A stretch of DNA of 34,477 bases from Halobacteriales archaeon SW_6_65_15 (GCA_003023465.1 PXSM01000149.1:6849-41325); one strand, 5' to 3'. Positions 22,659 to 30,654 are shown, numbered from the stretch's first letter. Made by a program: numbers and translations. Notes: generated by a model from the sequence alone, not told the origin.

Positions 22659-24672
22659 TTACCGAACCTTCGTCCCCGGCTCGCTGTCGCCGTGTGTCGT
22701 CAGCAGGTCGGCCTCCTCGCCCGCGGCGAGCACCATTCCGTTGCTCTCGACGCCGAACAGCTCGGCCTTCTCCAGATTCGCTACGACGACCACCTTCTCG
22801 CCGGGCAGTGCGTCGAGGTCGTGGAGTTGCTTGATGCCCGCGACGATCTGGCGGGTCTCGACGCCGATGTCCACTTCGAGGCGCGCGAGGTCGTCAGCGC
22901 CCTCGACGCCTTCGACGGTCTCGATTCGCCCGACGCGGACGTCGAGGTCCTGGAAGTCTTCGAAGCTGATGCGGTCGTCTGCGATGGGTTCGATGTCGGA
23001 TTCGTCGGTCATGGGTTCGTCCTCGGGGTCGGTCTCCTGTTCGTCGTCCGATTCGTCCTCGGCGGCGGCTTCGATGCTCTCCTGTAGCGTCTCGTTGAGT
23101 TCTTCGACACCCTCGTCTTCGATCTGTTCGAACAGTTCGTCGGGTTCGCCGAACGCGCCCGGCGGGGATTCGAGGCAGGCGTCGAGGTCGGCGTCGTGGA
23201 CCGACCCGGATTCGCCCAGCTGTTCCCAGAGAGTCTGGGCCTTGTCGGGGAGGATGGGTGCCGAGAGCACCGCGACGGCTTTTGCGAGCTGGACGCAGTC
23301 GTAGATGACCTGCTCGGCGCGTTCAGGGTCGTCACCGGTCAGGTTCCACGGCTCGTTGCGCTGGATGTACTCGTTGCCGAAGCCGGCCAGCGAGAGCGCG
23401 GCGTCGCCGAGGTCCTTGAGCGAGTAGTCCCGGACGGCGACCTGGAACTCCTCGGTGGCCTCCGCGATGCGCTCTCGGACCTCCTCGGAGGTATCCGCAC
23501 CGTGGGACGAGGTCCCACGAGCTTCCGAGCGTGGCTCGGAAACGTCCGGAGCCCCGTCGTAGTTCCGGGCCGCGAACAGCAGACTCCGGTAGGCGAAGTT
23601 GCCCAGCGTGCCGACCAGTTCGCCGTTGACGCGCTCCTGGAACTTCTCCCACGAGAAGTCCACGTCGTTCTGGAAGCCGCCCGTCGTGGTGAGGTAGTAC
23701 CGGACGAGGTCGGGGTGGAACCCCTCGTCGAGGTAGTCGTCGGCCCAGACGGCGCGGTTGCGGCTGGTCGAGAACGCCGCCCCGTCGAGGTTGACGAAGC
23801 CGCTGGCCATCACCGCGCGGGGCTCGTTGTAGTCTGCCCCGTGGAGCATCGACGGCCAGAAGACGGTGTGGTGCTGGATGATGTCCCGACCGATGACGTG
23901 GATGATCTCGCCCTCCCCCTTCCAGGGTCGCTCCCAGTCGAACTCCTCGTGGCCGACGCGCTCGGTGTACTGCTTGGTCGAGGAGACGTACTCGATGGGG
24001 GCGTCCACCCAGACGTAGAGGACGAGGTCGTCGGCGTCGCCTTCGGAACTCCTTGAGGTAGTCCTGAAACTCGGAGACCCGGAAGAACTTGTGGGTTCGC
24101 TCGCGGTACTCCGCGGGGTTACCGCTGATGGCGGAGACGGGGTCCTCGATCTCGCCGGGTTCGAGGTGGCGGCCACAGCCCTCGTCGCACTCGTCGCCGC
24201 GAGCCTCCGCGCCGCAGTAGGGACAGGTCCCCTCGACGTAGCGGTCGGGGAGCCACTGGTCGTCGGTGGGGTCGTAGGCGACCTTGATCTGCTTCTCATA
24301 GATGTGGCCCACCTCGTCGAGGGCGCGAACGATCTCGGTCGTCAGCTCGGTGTTGGTCTCGTCGTGGGTGTGGCCGTAGTTGTCGAAGTCCACGTTGAAC
24401 TTCGGGAACGTCTCCTCGTACTTCTCGTGGTGTCGCATCGCGAACTCCTCGGGGGAGACGCCCTCCTTCTCGGCGTTGACCGCCACCGGGGTTCCGTGCA
24501 TGTCCGACCCCGAGACGAACGCGGTCTCCTGCCCGAGCGTCTCCAGTGCTCGGGCGTAGGCGTCGCCACTGATGTACGTCCGGAGGTGGCCGATGTGCAG
24601 GTCGCCGTTGGCGTACGGCAGGCCGCACGTGACCACCGCCGGGTTCTCCGTCGGGAAGTCGTCGTGGCTCAT
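22659..24672 (-). pseudogene. metG: Methionyl-tRNA synthetase with fused tRNA-binding domain, frame broken
   Basis: It charges tRNA(Met). From ATG 24672 (MSHDDFPTENPAVV) the N-terminal part has GDLHIGHLRT (HIGH motif), zinc ligands CPYCGAEARGDECDEGCGRH and VSEFQDYLKEF, where the frame is lost at about 24043-24046. The other frame takes up at EGDADDLVLYVWVDAPIEYV and continues through the KMSKS-like AAFSTSRNRAVW and the anticodon domain. It ends with an EMAP-II-like tRNA-binding domain, FQDLDVRVGRIETVEGVEGA to KVR. I estimate 40-50 codons lost, the stretch that normally carries QPREWIEG-type and DMDWG-type motifs. The C-terminal linker (around 23501-23541) contains a double palindrome in frame. 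The enzyme is essential, so the gap is probably an assembly fault. Confidence 0.92.
23501..23541. repeat. Double-hairpin palindromic insert inside metG
   Basis: Two perfect palindromes, each 8-bp arms with a 3-nt loop, are placed 3 nt apart: CGTGGGACGAGGTCCCACG (23501-23519) and TTCCGAGCGTGGCTCGGAA (23523-23541). They are translated in frame as part of a hydrophilic linker (SEPRSEARGTSSHGAD) between two helices of the anticodon-binding domain. The symmetry is far beyond chance for coding DNA and suggests a small mobile palindrome that tolerates translation. Confidence 0.75.
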
Positions 24673-24969
24673 ACTATGCAGTCCTCCCTCGCGGGTGTAA
24701 AACCCGCCGATTTCCGTGTTCGGGCATGGATTTTTGATTCGTTCTCGGTAGGTGCAACTGTTTGGCGATTCGACCAACGAGCCGGGTTTCGCCACCGCAA
24801 AAACCGTCCGCGTGTCACGGTCCGGGCGACTCCTCCCGACGCTATGCGGTGCTCTCCGTGCGCATACGCATAGCGTGCGAGGGTGCCGTCGGCAGGTATC
24901 GAGGTCTGTGGACCGTGACTGGCACGTTCTCCGGTTGGGTGTCGTGATATTTAAACGTTGGTTCGGGAC

Positions 24970-25079
24970 GTGAGGGAGTGGCGTGGTCGTAGAGACTCCG
25001 TGCTGTTGCAGTCGTCGTTGCTGTGGCGGTTGCAGTCCTCATCGGTTCAGCGATAGCCTCGTGGTTGCAGGAGTTGTAG
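24970..25079 (+). pseudogene. Possible small single-span membrane peptide, frame broken by an AG duplication
   Basis: A GTG at 24970 follows an AT-rich box (tatttaaa, 24948-24955) and reads VREWRGRRDS. Two nt later another frame reads RLRAVAVVVAVAVAV and then LIGSAIASWLQEL with TAG at 25077-25079, a clear membrane helix plus short tail. The frames would join if one AG of the AGAG at 24990-24994 were removed, giving a peptide of about 35 residues. The hydrophobic run with valine/alanine codons is too regular for spacer DNA, but I have no homologue in mind. Confidence 0.35.
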
Positions 25080-25089
25080 CGAACGTTTC

Positions 25090-25130
25090 AGAAAGCCCCC
25101 GCCCGGGCGGCCCCTTTCATCCACCCAAAC
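25090..25130 (+). repeat. Shortened copy of the structured intergenic repeat
   Basis: It has the same ends as the element at 19502-19628 (AGAAAGCCCCCGCCCG and CGGCCCCTTT.ATCCACCCAAA), but the whole 80-nt stem-loop middle is absent. Either a solo remnant or another collapse at the hairpin during assembly. Confidence 0.6.
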
Positions 25131-25208
25131 GGTAGATTGCGAAGAAAAGCGTAGCTAGAAACAGATTATTATTTACTTAAGGAACAACATCTTATCCTAA
25201 AACCGTAT

Positions 25209-25766
25209 TCAGAGTCCTTCCAGCGACCGGAGTTTCTGCTCGACGCCCGGCGGGGCGGCGCTCGGACCGTCCCGAACCCGGTGGTCGGGAATGAGCAGGG
25301 GAGCCGGGTTCTGGTCCAGCGCGGTCCGGACCGCGTTCAGGTCGTCTTCCTCGGTGTGGTCCAGCCCGCTGGTCATCCGGGTCAGCGTCTCGACGTTGAT
25401 CTGGTCGCCGTAGGGAATCTGACGGACGCGCTCCAGCACTCTGCGGTGGTCCGTAGGCACGGTCAGGGCGACGATCACGTCGTCGAATTCGTCCTCCTCG
25501 ACGCCCTCCAGGTACTTCTCGATGCGGTCGAGGAGTTCGTGGTCCGGCTGGGCCTCCTCGTCGGGCGTCTCAGGGAACGAGACGCTGAGGACGCGCCCGC
25601 TGGCGATGCCGAGCTGGACGTACCGCTCCAGATACGGTGACTCGCGCGCGAAGATGCCAGCGACCTCGTCCGCACCCCCGACGCGTTGTGAAACGCCCGA
25701 CTCGGCTTCGCCGCGCGGCTCGTCTCCACCATCTCCTTCGTCGCCAGTGTCGCCCGTATCGTCCAT
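25209..25766 (-). CDS. Alkyltransferase-like (MGMT-fold) protein lacking the catalytic cysteine
   Basis: From ATG 25766 (MDDTGDTGDEGDGGDEPRGE) the protein has 185 residues: an acidic disordered first 30, an alpha/beta N-domain, and a C-terminal MGMT-type winged helix with RQIPYGDQINVETLTRMTSG near 115 and NPAPLLIPDHRVRDGPSA near 153. True O6-alkylguanine-DNA alkyltransferases have PCHRV at this point; here it is P160-D161-H162-R163, so the acceptor Cys is Asp. Known ATL proteins, which bind alkylated DNA and recruit nucleotide excision repair, carry Trp or Ala there. It lies divergent from trpC with under 100 bp between starts. Damage recognition without transfer is a plausible role, but a different role is possible. 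Confidence 0.75.
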   Translation of the reverse strand: MDDTGDTGDEGDGGDEPRGEAESGVSQRVGGADEVAGIFARESPYLERYVQLGIASGRVLSVSFPETPDEEAQPDHELLDRIEKYLEGVEEDEFDDVIVALTVPTDHRRVLERVRQIPYGDQINVETLTRMTSGLDHTEEDDLNAVRTALDQNPAPLLIPDHRVRDGPSAAPPGVEQKLRSLEGL

Positions 25767-25826
25767 GGCCGCCGATTCGGGCGGTTCGGACTTGAAGATT
25801 CCGCGGCGGGGCCGACCCCAACGCAA

Positions 25827-25836
25827 GCCTTATGTA
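25827..25836 (+). promoter_or_regulatory. TATA-like box of the trp operon
   Basis: The sequence gccttatgta lies about 30 nt before the trpC ATG at 25862. No leader peptide or Trp-rich attenuator-like ORF is seen between it and trpC, so transcription should start just upstream of the ATG. Confidence 0.45.
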
Positions 25837-25861
25837 CAATTCCGTCCGTTGATGCACAACG

Positions 25862-26626
25862 ATGAACGATAGTCAGGAACTCGCGCCCGCGGTGGCCTCC
25901 ATCCTGCGGGCCGCCGAGGCCCGGGGCGACCCGGATTCGAAGGACGGACCGGTGTCCGTCGATGCCCGGTCGCTTCCCGACGCCCTCTCTCGGGCCGAGG
26001 CGGACGGCCGCGTTCCGGTCATTGCAGAGGTAAAGCCCACGAGTCCGACGACCGAGGGGACCCGCGAGGCCGACCCCGTGGAACTGGCCGAAAAGATGGT
26101 CGAGGGCGGCGCGGCGGCGCTGTCCGTCCTCACCGAACCCGACCACTTCGGCGGGTCGCCCGAGGCCCTCCGCCGGGTCCGCGAGGCCGTCGAGGTGCCG
26201 GTCCTCCGCAAGGACTTCGTGCTGGACGAGGCCCAACTCGACGCGGTGGAAGCCGACGCCGTCCTGCTCATCGCCCGGTTCGTGGGCGACGACCTACCGG
26301 ACCTCGTTGCGGCCGCGAAAGAGCGAGGGTTCCAGCCGTTCGTGGAGGTCCACGACCACGACGAACTGACCGCGGCCGTCGATTCGGGAGCCGAGCTAAT
26401 CGGCGTGAACAACCGCGATTTAGCACAGTTAGAGGTCGATCTGGGTACCTTCGAGAACGTCGCTCCCTTCGCACCCGAAGACGCAACCCTCATTGCCGAG
26501 AGCGGCATCTCCACGCCCGAAGACGCCCGCCGGATGCGGGAGGCGGGTGCCGACGGCCTGCTGGTGGGGAGTGCGATCATGGACGGAGACGTGACGGAGA
26601 ACACCCGGGGGTTGACACAGACATGA
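25862..26626 (+). CDS. trpC: Indole-3-glycerol phosphate synthase
   Basis: A 254-residue TIM-barrel enzyme that closes the indole ring of carboxyphenylamino-deoxyribulose phosphate in tryptophan synthesis. Family motifs are [16 protein letters not shown] near residue 50 (catalytic Lys), [14 protein letters not shown] near 79, [20 protein letters not shown] near 104 (second catalytic Lys), FQPFVEVHD near 150, [16 protein letters not shown] near 172 and [14 protein letters not shown] near 203. Its TGA overlaps the ATG of a 16-codon ORF (ATGA), which in turn overlaps trpB. It heads the operon trpC-trpB-trpA. The frame is intact. Confidence 0.96.
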   Translation: MNDSQELAPAVASILRAAEARGDPDSKDGPVSVDARSLPDALSRAEADGRVPVIAEVKPTSPTTEGTREADPVELAEKMVEGGAAALSVLTEPDHFGGSPEALRRVREAVEVPVLRKDFVLDEAQLDAVEADAVLLIARFVGDDLPDLVAAAKERGFQPFVEVHDHDELTAAVDSGAELIGVNNRDLAQLEVDLGTFENVAPFAPEDATLIAESGISTPEDARRMREAGADGLLVGSAIMDGDVTENTRGLTQT

Positions 26627-26673
26627 TTCCGGAGATCGACGCGAGCATGATTCGGAGGATGATGCAAGGATGA
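26623..26673 (+). CDS. 16-codon ORF bridging trpC and trpB
   Basis: [16 protein letters not shown] occupies the entire gap between trpC and trpB. Its ATG overlaps the trpC stop (ATGA at 26623-26626) and its TGA overlaps the trpB ATG (ATGA at 26670-26673), so one terminating ribosome could pass from trpC to the peptide to trpB. Five of its 16 residues, counting the start, are Met or Met-adjacent Arg pairs, and it has no Trp. It may be a translational relay with no function as a peptide, a small regulator, or simply a chance frame; the two exact overlaps argue for use. Confidence 0.5.
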   Translation: MIPEIDASMIRRMMQG

Positions 26674-27920
26674 GCACCGATTCCAAGTTCGGCGAGTACG
26701 GCGGCCAGTACGTCCCCGAGGCGCTGATGCCTGCCATCGAGGAGCTGACCGACGCCTACGAGCGCTACGTCCTCGACAACGAGGACGGTTTCATGGACGA
26801 GTTCCGCGCAACCCTGCGCGAGTTCGGCGGGCGACCGACGCCACTCCAGCGGGCCGGCCGACTGAGCGAGCGCTACGACCGCGAGGTCTACCTCAAGCGC
26901 GAGGACCTCGTCCACGGCGGCGCGCACAAGCTCAACAACGCCCTCGGTCAGGTTCTACTGGCGAAGTACATGGGCAAGGACCGCATCGTCGCCGAGACTG
27001 GTGCGGGCCAGCACGGCACCGCGACCGCGATGGCGGCCGCGCACCTCGGCGTTGACTGCGAAATCTACATGGGTCGGACCGACATCAACCGCCAGCGACC
27101 CAACGTCTTCCGGATGCGAATCCACGACTCGGAGGTCAACCCCGTGGACGCGGGGTCGGGAACGCTCAAGGAGGCCATCAACGCGACCCTGCGCGACTGG
27201 GCGACCAACGTCGAGGACACCCACTACGTCATCGGCTCCGTCGTCGGACCCGCCCCGTTCCCCCGGATGGTCCGGGACTTCCAGTCGGTCATCTCCGAGG
27301 AGGCCCGCGAGCAGATTCAGGAGCGAGCAGGCCGGCTCCCCGACAGCGTGGTCGCCTGCGCCGGGGGCGGGTCGAACACGATGGGCGCGTTCCACGAGTT
27401 CGTTCCCGACGAGGACGTGTCCCTCTACGCGGTCGAAGCTGGCGGGTCGGGCCTCACCATCGACGAGGACGAAGGACTCGCACCCCACTCGGCCTCCCTC
27501 TCGGCGGGCGAGGAGGGCGTTCTCCACGGGGCGCGCACCAAGCTCCTCCAGAATTCCGACGGCCAGATTCTGGAGTCCCACAGCGTGAGTGCGGGGCTGG
27601 ACTACTCCGGGGTCGGCCCGGAGCTCGCCCACCTCGCCGACGAGGGCCGGGTGACCCCCGTCAACGTCGGCGACGAGGCAGCCCTCGAAGCCTTCCACCG
27701 GCTCTCCACGTTGGAAGGGATTATCCCCGCACTGGAGAGCAGTCACGCGCTGGCCTATTTGGAGGAGGCCGCACTCGGCGACGCCCCCGACGACCTCGGC
27801 GACCTCGTGATCGTCAACGTCTCCGGACGGGGCGACAAGGACCTCGACACGGTCATCGAGGAGAGCGACAGGCGCGACCTCGACGCGGCCCCCGACATGG
27901 AGGTGTTCGAAGGTGAGTAA
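26670..27920 (+). CDS. trpB: Tryptophan synthase beta subunit
   Basis: A 416-residue PLP enzyme that condenses indole with serine to give tryptophan. It begins [20 protein letters not shown]. Further motifs are the PLP lysine in [16 protein letters not shown], the conserved catalytic loop [19 protein letters not shown], the phosphate-binding [13 protein letters not shown] (GGGSN), and [12 protein letters not shown]. The C-terminus EVFEGE overlaps the start of trpA by 8 nt. It is the classical TrpB1 type that works in a complex with TrpA. Frame and length are normal. Its ATG overlaps the stop of the 16-codon ORF, so no separate ribosome-binding site is needed. Confidence 0.96.
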   Translation: MSTDSKFGEYGGQYVPEALMPAIEELTDAYERYVLDNEDGFMDEFRATLREFGGRPTPLQRAGRLSERYDREVYLKREDLVHGGAHKLNNALGQVLLAKYMGKDRIVAETGAGQHGTATAMAAAHLGVDCEIYMGRTDINRQRPNVFRMRIHDSEVNPVDAGSGTLKEAINATLRDWATNVEDTHYVIGSVVGPAPFPRMVRDFQSVISEEAREQIQERAGRLPDSVVACAGGGSNTMGAFHEFVPDEDVSLYAVEAGGSGLTIDEDEGLAPHSASLSAGEEGVLHGARTKLLQNSDGQILESHSVSAGLDYSGVGPELAHLADEGRVTPVNVGDEAALEAFHRLSTLEGIIPALESSHALAYLEEAALGDAPDDLGDLVIVNVSGRGDKDLDTVIEESDRRDLDAAPDMEVFEGE

Positions 27921-28610
27921 ACTCGAAGCGGCCTTCGCCGACGAACCCGCACTGGTCTCTTACGTTGCGGCGGGCGACCCCGACGCGGAGTCCACGAAGG
28001 AGTACGTCCGCGCGCTCGTGCGCGGCGGGGCCGACGTGGTGACGTACCCCTCGTCTGCATGACGTACTTCAACCTCATCTATCAGTACGGCGGAGCCAGC
28101 GCGGAGGACGAAGGCGTCGAGCCCTTCGTCGCGGCCGCCGCGGACGCCGGCATCTCGGGTCTCATCGTCCCGGACCTCCCGGTGGACGAGAGCGACCCCC
28201 TGAAGGCGGCCTGCGACGCCCACGGTCTCGACCTCGTGTTCATGGTCGCGCCGACGACGACCGACGAACGCCTCGACCGGATGCTCGACCGCGCGACCGG
28301 CTTCGTCTACGTGCAGGGCCGACTGGGGACGACCGGGGCGCGCACGGACGTGAGCGACGAGACCCACGTCAGCCTCGACCGCCTCGGGGAGACCGACCTC
28401 CCCAAAGCGGTCGGATTCGGCATCAGCGAACGCGAACACGCCCGGGAGATTATCGCAGGCGGCGCGGACGGCGTCATCGTCGGGAGCGCGTTTGTTGACA
28501 TCGTGGCGGCACAGGAGGACACCGCCGACCGCCTCGAAGCCAAAGCCCGCGAACTCAAGGCGGGCGCGCTCGAAGGAGCGGGCAGAGTTCCGGAACCGGA
28601 AGGCAAATAA
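27913..28610 (+). pseudogene. trpA: Tryptophan synthase alpha subunit with a central deletion
   Basis: It cleaves indole-3-glycerol phosphate to indole and glyceraldehyde-3-phosphate. The start is GTG 27913 ([20 protein letters not shown]), reading to GGADVV. At 28040/28041 the sequence jumps to [18 protein letters not shown] in another frame, which runs to TAA at 28610 through [42 protein letters not shown] and [11 protein letters not shown]. About 45 codons are missing, including the ELGxPFSDPxADGPTIQ segment with both catalytic acids (Glu49 and Asp60 of the Salmonella enzyme). The span is 698 nt; a family member needs about 834-840. As written the gene is dead, yet trpB and trpC beside it are perfect, so an assembly collapse is likely. 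Confidence 0.92.
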
Positions 28611-28637
28611 CGCATCCTTGCTACAGATTCACATACT

Positions 28638-29432
28638 ATGGACACAGGAACCGCGGCACGGCTCGAACGCATCGGCACAGACGGAAAGTACGTAATCGTC
28701 CCGATGGACCACGGCATCACGCTCGGTGCCGTCACGGGACTCGCGGACATCGAATCGACCATCGACGCAGTGACTCGGGGAGGTGCGGACGCCGTCCTGA
28801 CCCAGAAGGGCATCGCACCCCGGGTTCACCCGAACAAGAACGGCGCGGGGTACGTCGTCCACCTCAACGCCTCGACCTCCATCGGGCCGGACTCGAACGA
28901 CAAGCGACTGACCGGAACCGTCAAGGAGGCCGTCAGGGCGGGCGCGGACGCGGTCTCGTTCCACATCAACGTCGGCAGCGAGTACGAGCGCGAGCAGTTG
29001 GAGAACCTCGCCGAGATCACCGACGAGGCCGACGAGTACGGCATGCCCGTGCTGGCGATGGCCTACGCTCGCGGGCCGGGCGTGGACGAACACGACGCGG
29101 AGAGCCTCGGCCACGCGGTCCGACTCGCAGAGGAGGTCGGCTCGGACGTGGTGAAGACCTCCTACAGCGGCGACGCCGAGAGCTTCGAGCGCGTGGTCGA
29201 ATCGACCCGCCTCCCGGTGGTCATCGCCGGCGGGGAGCCGGAAGGAGACGAGGCGACCCTCGAAGCCGTCCGCGGTGCGATGGACGCCGGGGCCGCGGGC
29301 GTCTCGATGGGCCGGTCCATCTTCCAGCACGACGACCCGGAGGCGATCGCGCGGGCGGTCTCGGCGGTGGTTTACGAGGGCTATTCCGCGGACGAGGCGC
29401 TCCGCGAAGCGGAACTCGGCGTGGAAGTCTGA
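28638..29432 (+). CDS. 2-amino-3,7-dideoxy-D-threo-hept-6-ulosonate synthase (class I aldolase, AroA')
   Basis: A 264-residue class I aldolase of the FbaB/DeoC-like group. In archaea without the DAHP route, AroA' condenses a 6-deoxy-5-ketofructose phosphate with aspartate semialdehyde at the start of aromatic amino acid synthesis. It begins MDTGTAARLERIGTDGKYVI, then VPMDHGITLGAVTGL (substrate loop), GADAVLTQKGIAP, and the Schiff-base lysine in DVVKTSYSGD near residue 172. Later come VVIAGGEP and GVSMGRSIFQHDDP (phosphate site). It follows trpA by 27 bp and belongs to the same aromatic block. The usual partner, dehydroquinate synthase II, is not downstream; a MntA/HepT pair on the other strand is there instead. 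Confidence 0.9.
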   Translation: MDTGTAARLERIGTDGKYVIVPMDHGITLGAVTGLADIESTIDAVTRGGADAVLTQKGIAPRVHPNKNGAGYVVHLNASTSIGPDSNDKRLTGTVKEAVRAGADAVSFHINVGSEYEREQLENLAEITDEADEYGMPVLAMAYARGPGVDEHDAESLGHAVRLAEEVGSDVVKTSYSGDAESFERVVESTRLPVVIAGGEPEGDEATLEAVRGAMDAGAAGVSMGRSIFQHDDPEAIARAVSAVVYEGYSADEALREAELGVEV

Positions 29433-29525
29433 CCAGCCACCTTTGGACGCAGATGGTCAATCTTATTGCTCTAATAATTATAATTCTGTGTTTAAGATAA
29501 CTATACACACTTTAACGCACGCAAA

Positions 29526-29545
29526 AGTGACGAGGAAACGTCACT
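29526..29545 (-). terminator. Hairpin terminator at the hepT stop codon
   Basis: AGTGACG (29526-29532) and CGTCACT (29539-29545) form a perfect 7-bp stem with loop AGGAAA. On the minus strand the hairpin includes the hepT TGA and is followed directly by TTTT, a compact intrinsic-like terminator. The plus-strand transcript of the aldolase would also cross it. Confidence 0.55.
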
Positions 29546-30002
29546 CCTCAAATGCACCGATCGAATCCAGATGTTCGCGCACCTCGACCACGAACGTCCG
29601 ATATCGTTCGAGGTCGTCCTGCAGCGCGTTGTAAACGACGTCGTGGTCGATGATCCGACCGTAGGTGTGCGAGAGAACGTTCCGGAATCGAGCGGCCTGT
29701 GCCATCCGTTCGGCCGTCCCGGTTGAGAGAACGCCGACTTCGTCGAGCAGGTGCATCGACTCGGGATTACTCGCGGGCCGTTCTCCTCGTTCTTGCTTGA
29801 CGAGTGTCTCGGCGATGTCGATTGCCGCTTCGGTCATCTTCACGAATCGTCGCTCGACCACGTCACGGGCCTCCGAGTCGGCCTTGTACTCCTCCCGGTC
29901 GAGGTGTTGCTTGCGAGTGAGGACGCCAATACTTTCCTCGATGGTTTCGACGGCGTCGAGAATTCGATTGAGCCGGTCGTCGGGGAACGAATCCGCGGTC
30001 AT
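29541..30002 (-). CDS. HepT-like HEPN-domain ribonuclease toxin
   Basis: A 153-residue all-alpha protein of the DUF86/HepT family. The HEPN catalytic motif R-x4-H-x-Y is complete: Arg107, His112, Tyr114 in RFRNVLSHTYGRI. Such HEPN proteins cleave RNA (some target tRNA) and are silenced when the MntA partner adds AMP groups to the tyrosine region. Its ATG at 30002 overlaps the mntA stop (ATGA), so both are made together. Codon use is more AT-rich than in the trp genes, consistent with a transferred defence/addiction module. Confidence 0.88.
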   Translation of the reverse strand: MTADSFPDDRLNRILDAVETIEESIGVLTRKQHLDREEYKADSEARDVVERRFVKMTEAAIDIAETLVKQERGERPASNPESMHLLDEVGVLSTGTAERMAQAARFRNVLSHTYGRIIDHDVVYNALQDDLERYRTFVVEVREHLDSIGAFEE

Positions 30003-30484
30003 CGGCCACCACGGGAGCCGTCGGTTGCCGGGACGGGCGAGTTATCGCCGAGATGCTCGTCGATCTTTCCGATTGCGGCATCGAATCGCTCGCGAGGTGA
30101 CCGTTCGTCGGACGATTCGGCTACGATTCGCTGTAGCAGGTCCGCAGCGTGGGCCAAGTCCCCGACGAGTATCACTCCATCTTCGAGGATCGATTCTGCG
30201 ACGCCAGGGGAGAGTGTTTGGACAGCTACGACGTCGACGTCATCAGTCATGAGTACGTCACTCAGGTCGGCACCCAACTCGAAAAACATCTCGTTGTAGG
30301 CCGGACTCTCCCGGTCTATCGACTCGAATTCGACCGCAATATCGACGTCACTCGACCGATGGGTGTTGCCGGACGCGTATGATCCGAAGAGGATTGCGAG
30401 TCGAACGGGATACTCACGGAGGACGGACTGGAGGTCCGCAATCGGGAGAGAATCACCGAGACTGGCTGATTCGACCGGTTTCAT
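29999..30484 (-). CDS. MntA-like nucleotidyltransferase antitoxin
   Basis: A 161-residue protein from ATG 30484 (MKPVESASLGDSLPIADLQS). It has the minimal nucleotidyltransferase motif GS-x9-DxD: ILFGSYASGNTHRSSDVDIA with Gly34-Ser35 and Asp46/Asp48, and the third acidic residue probably in DDVDVVAV near residue 81. MntA proteins neutralise HepT by AMPylation and not by binding alone. I use ATG 30484 because a very good TATA box (30507-30516) lies 28 nt before it; the frame stays open farther upstream without meaning. The pair replaces what would normally be the next aromatic-pathway gene. Confidence 0.88.
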   Translation of the reverse strand: MKPVESASLGDSLPIADLQSVLREYPVRLAILFGSYASGNTHRSSDVDIAVEFESIDRESPAYNEMFFELGADLSDVLMTDDVDVVAVQTLSPGVAESILEDGVILVGDLAHAADLLQRIVAESSDERSPRERFDAAIGKIDEHLGDNSPVPATDGSRGGR

Positions 30485-30506
30485 CGTCAGGAACCACGTA
30501 CTCGCA

Positions 30507-30516
30507 ATATATAAAA
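30507..30516 (-). promoter_or_regulatory. Strong TATA box of the mntA-hepT operon
   Basis: Minus-strand TTTTATATAT centred about 28 nt before the ATG at 30484; the closest match to a consensus archaeal TATA box in the window, in line with a leaderless mRNA. Confidence 0.6.
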
Positions 30517-30654
30517 ACTCAGTCGGGACGGAGATGTGCCCTCTGGTGACGTCAGTTGACCCGAAGACGGTCACAAATGTTCGCGTTTCGATTCCATTCC
30601 TACCAGCGAACGATAACAGAACCGATAAACGCGCGCCGCAAAAATTCCCTCGCA

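Larger units (their letters stand above)
24673..25208. other. Intergenic region upstream of metG
   Basis: This stretch contains the metG promoter region on the minus strand (an AT-rich patch at 24728-24737 is the best candidate), a GC-rich stretch without genes, the frameshifted small membrane-peptide gene at 24970-25079 and a shortened copy of the structured repeat at 25090-25130. The last 60 bases before 25209 are AT-rich and lie 3' of the minus-strand alkyltransferase-like gene. Confidence 0.45.

Noticed and set aside
2585-28610. Introns, inteins or programmed frameshifting as the cause of the broken genes
   Set aside because: Material is missing and not inserted in most cases, there are no splice or intein motifs and no shared slippery sequence, and the one insertion (aspS) is a synonymous duplicate. 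An assembly fault explains all.
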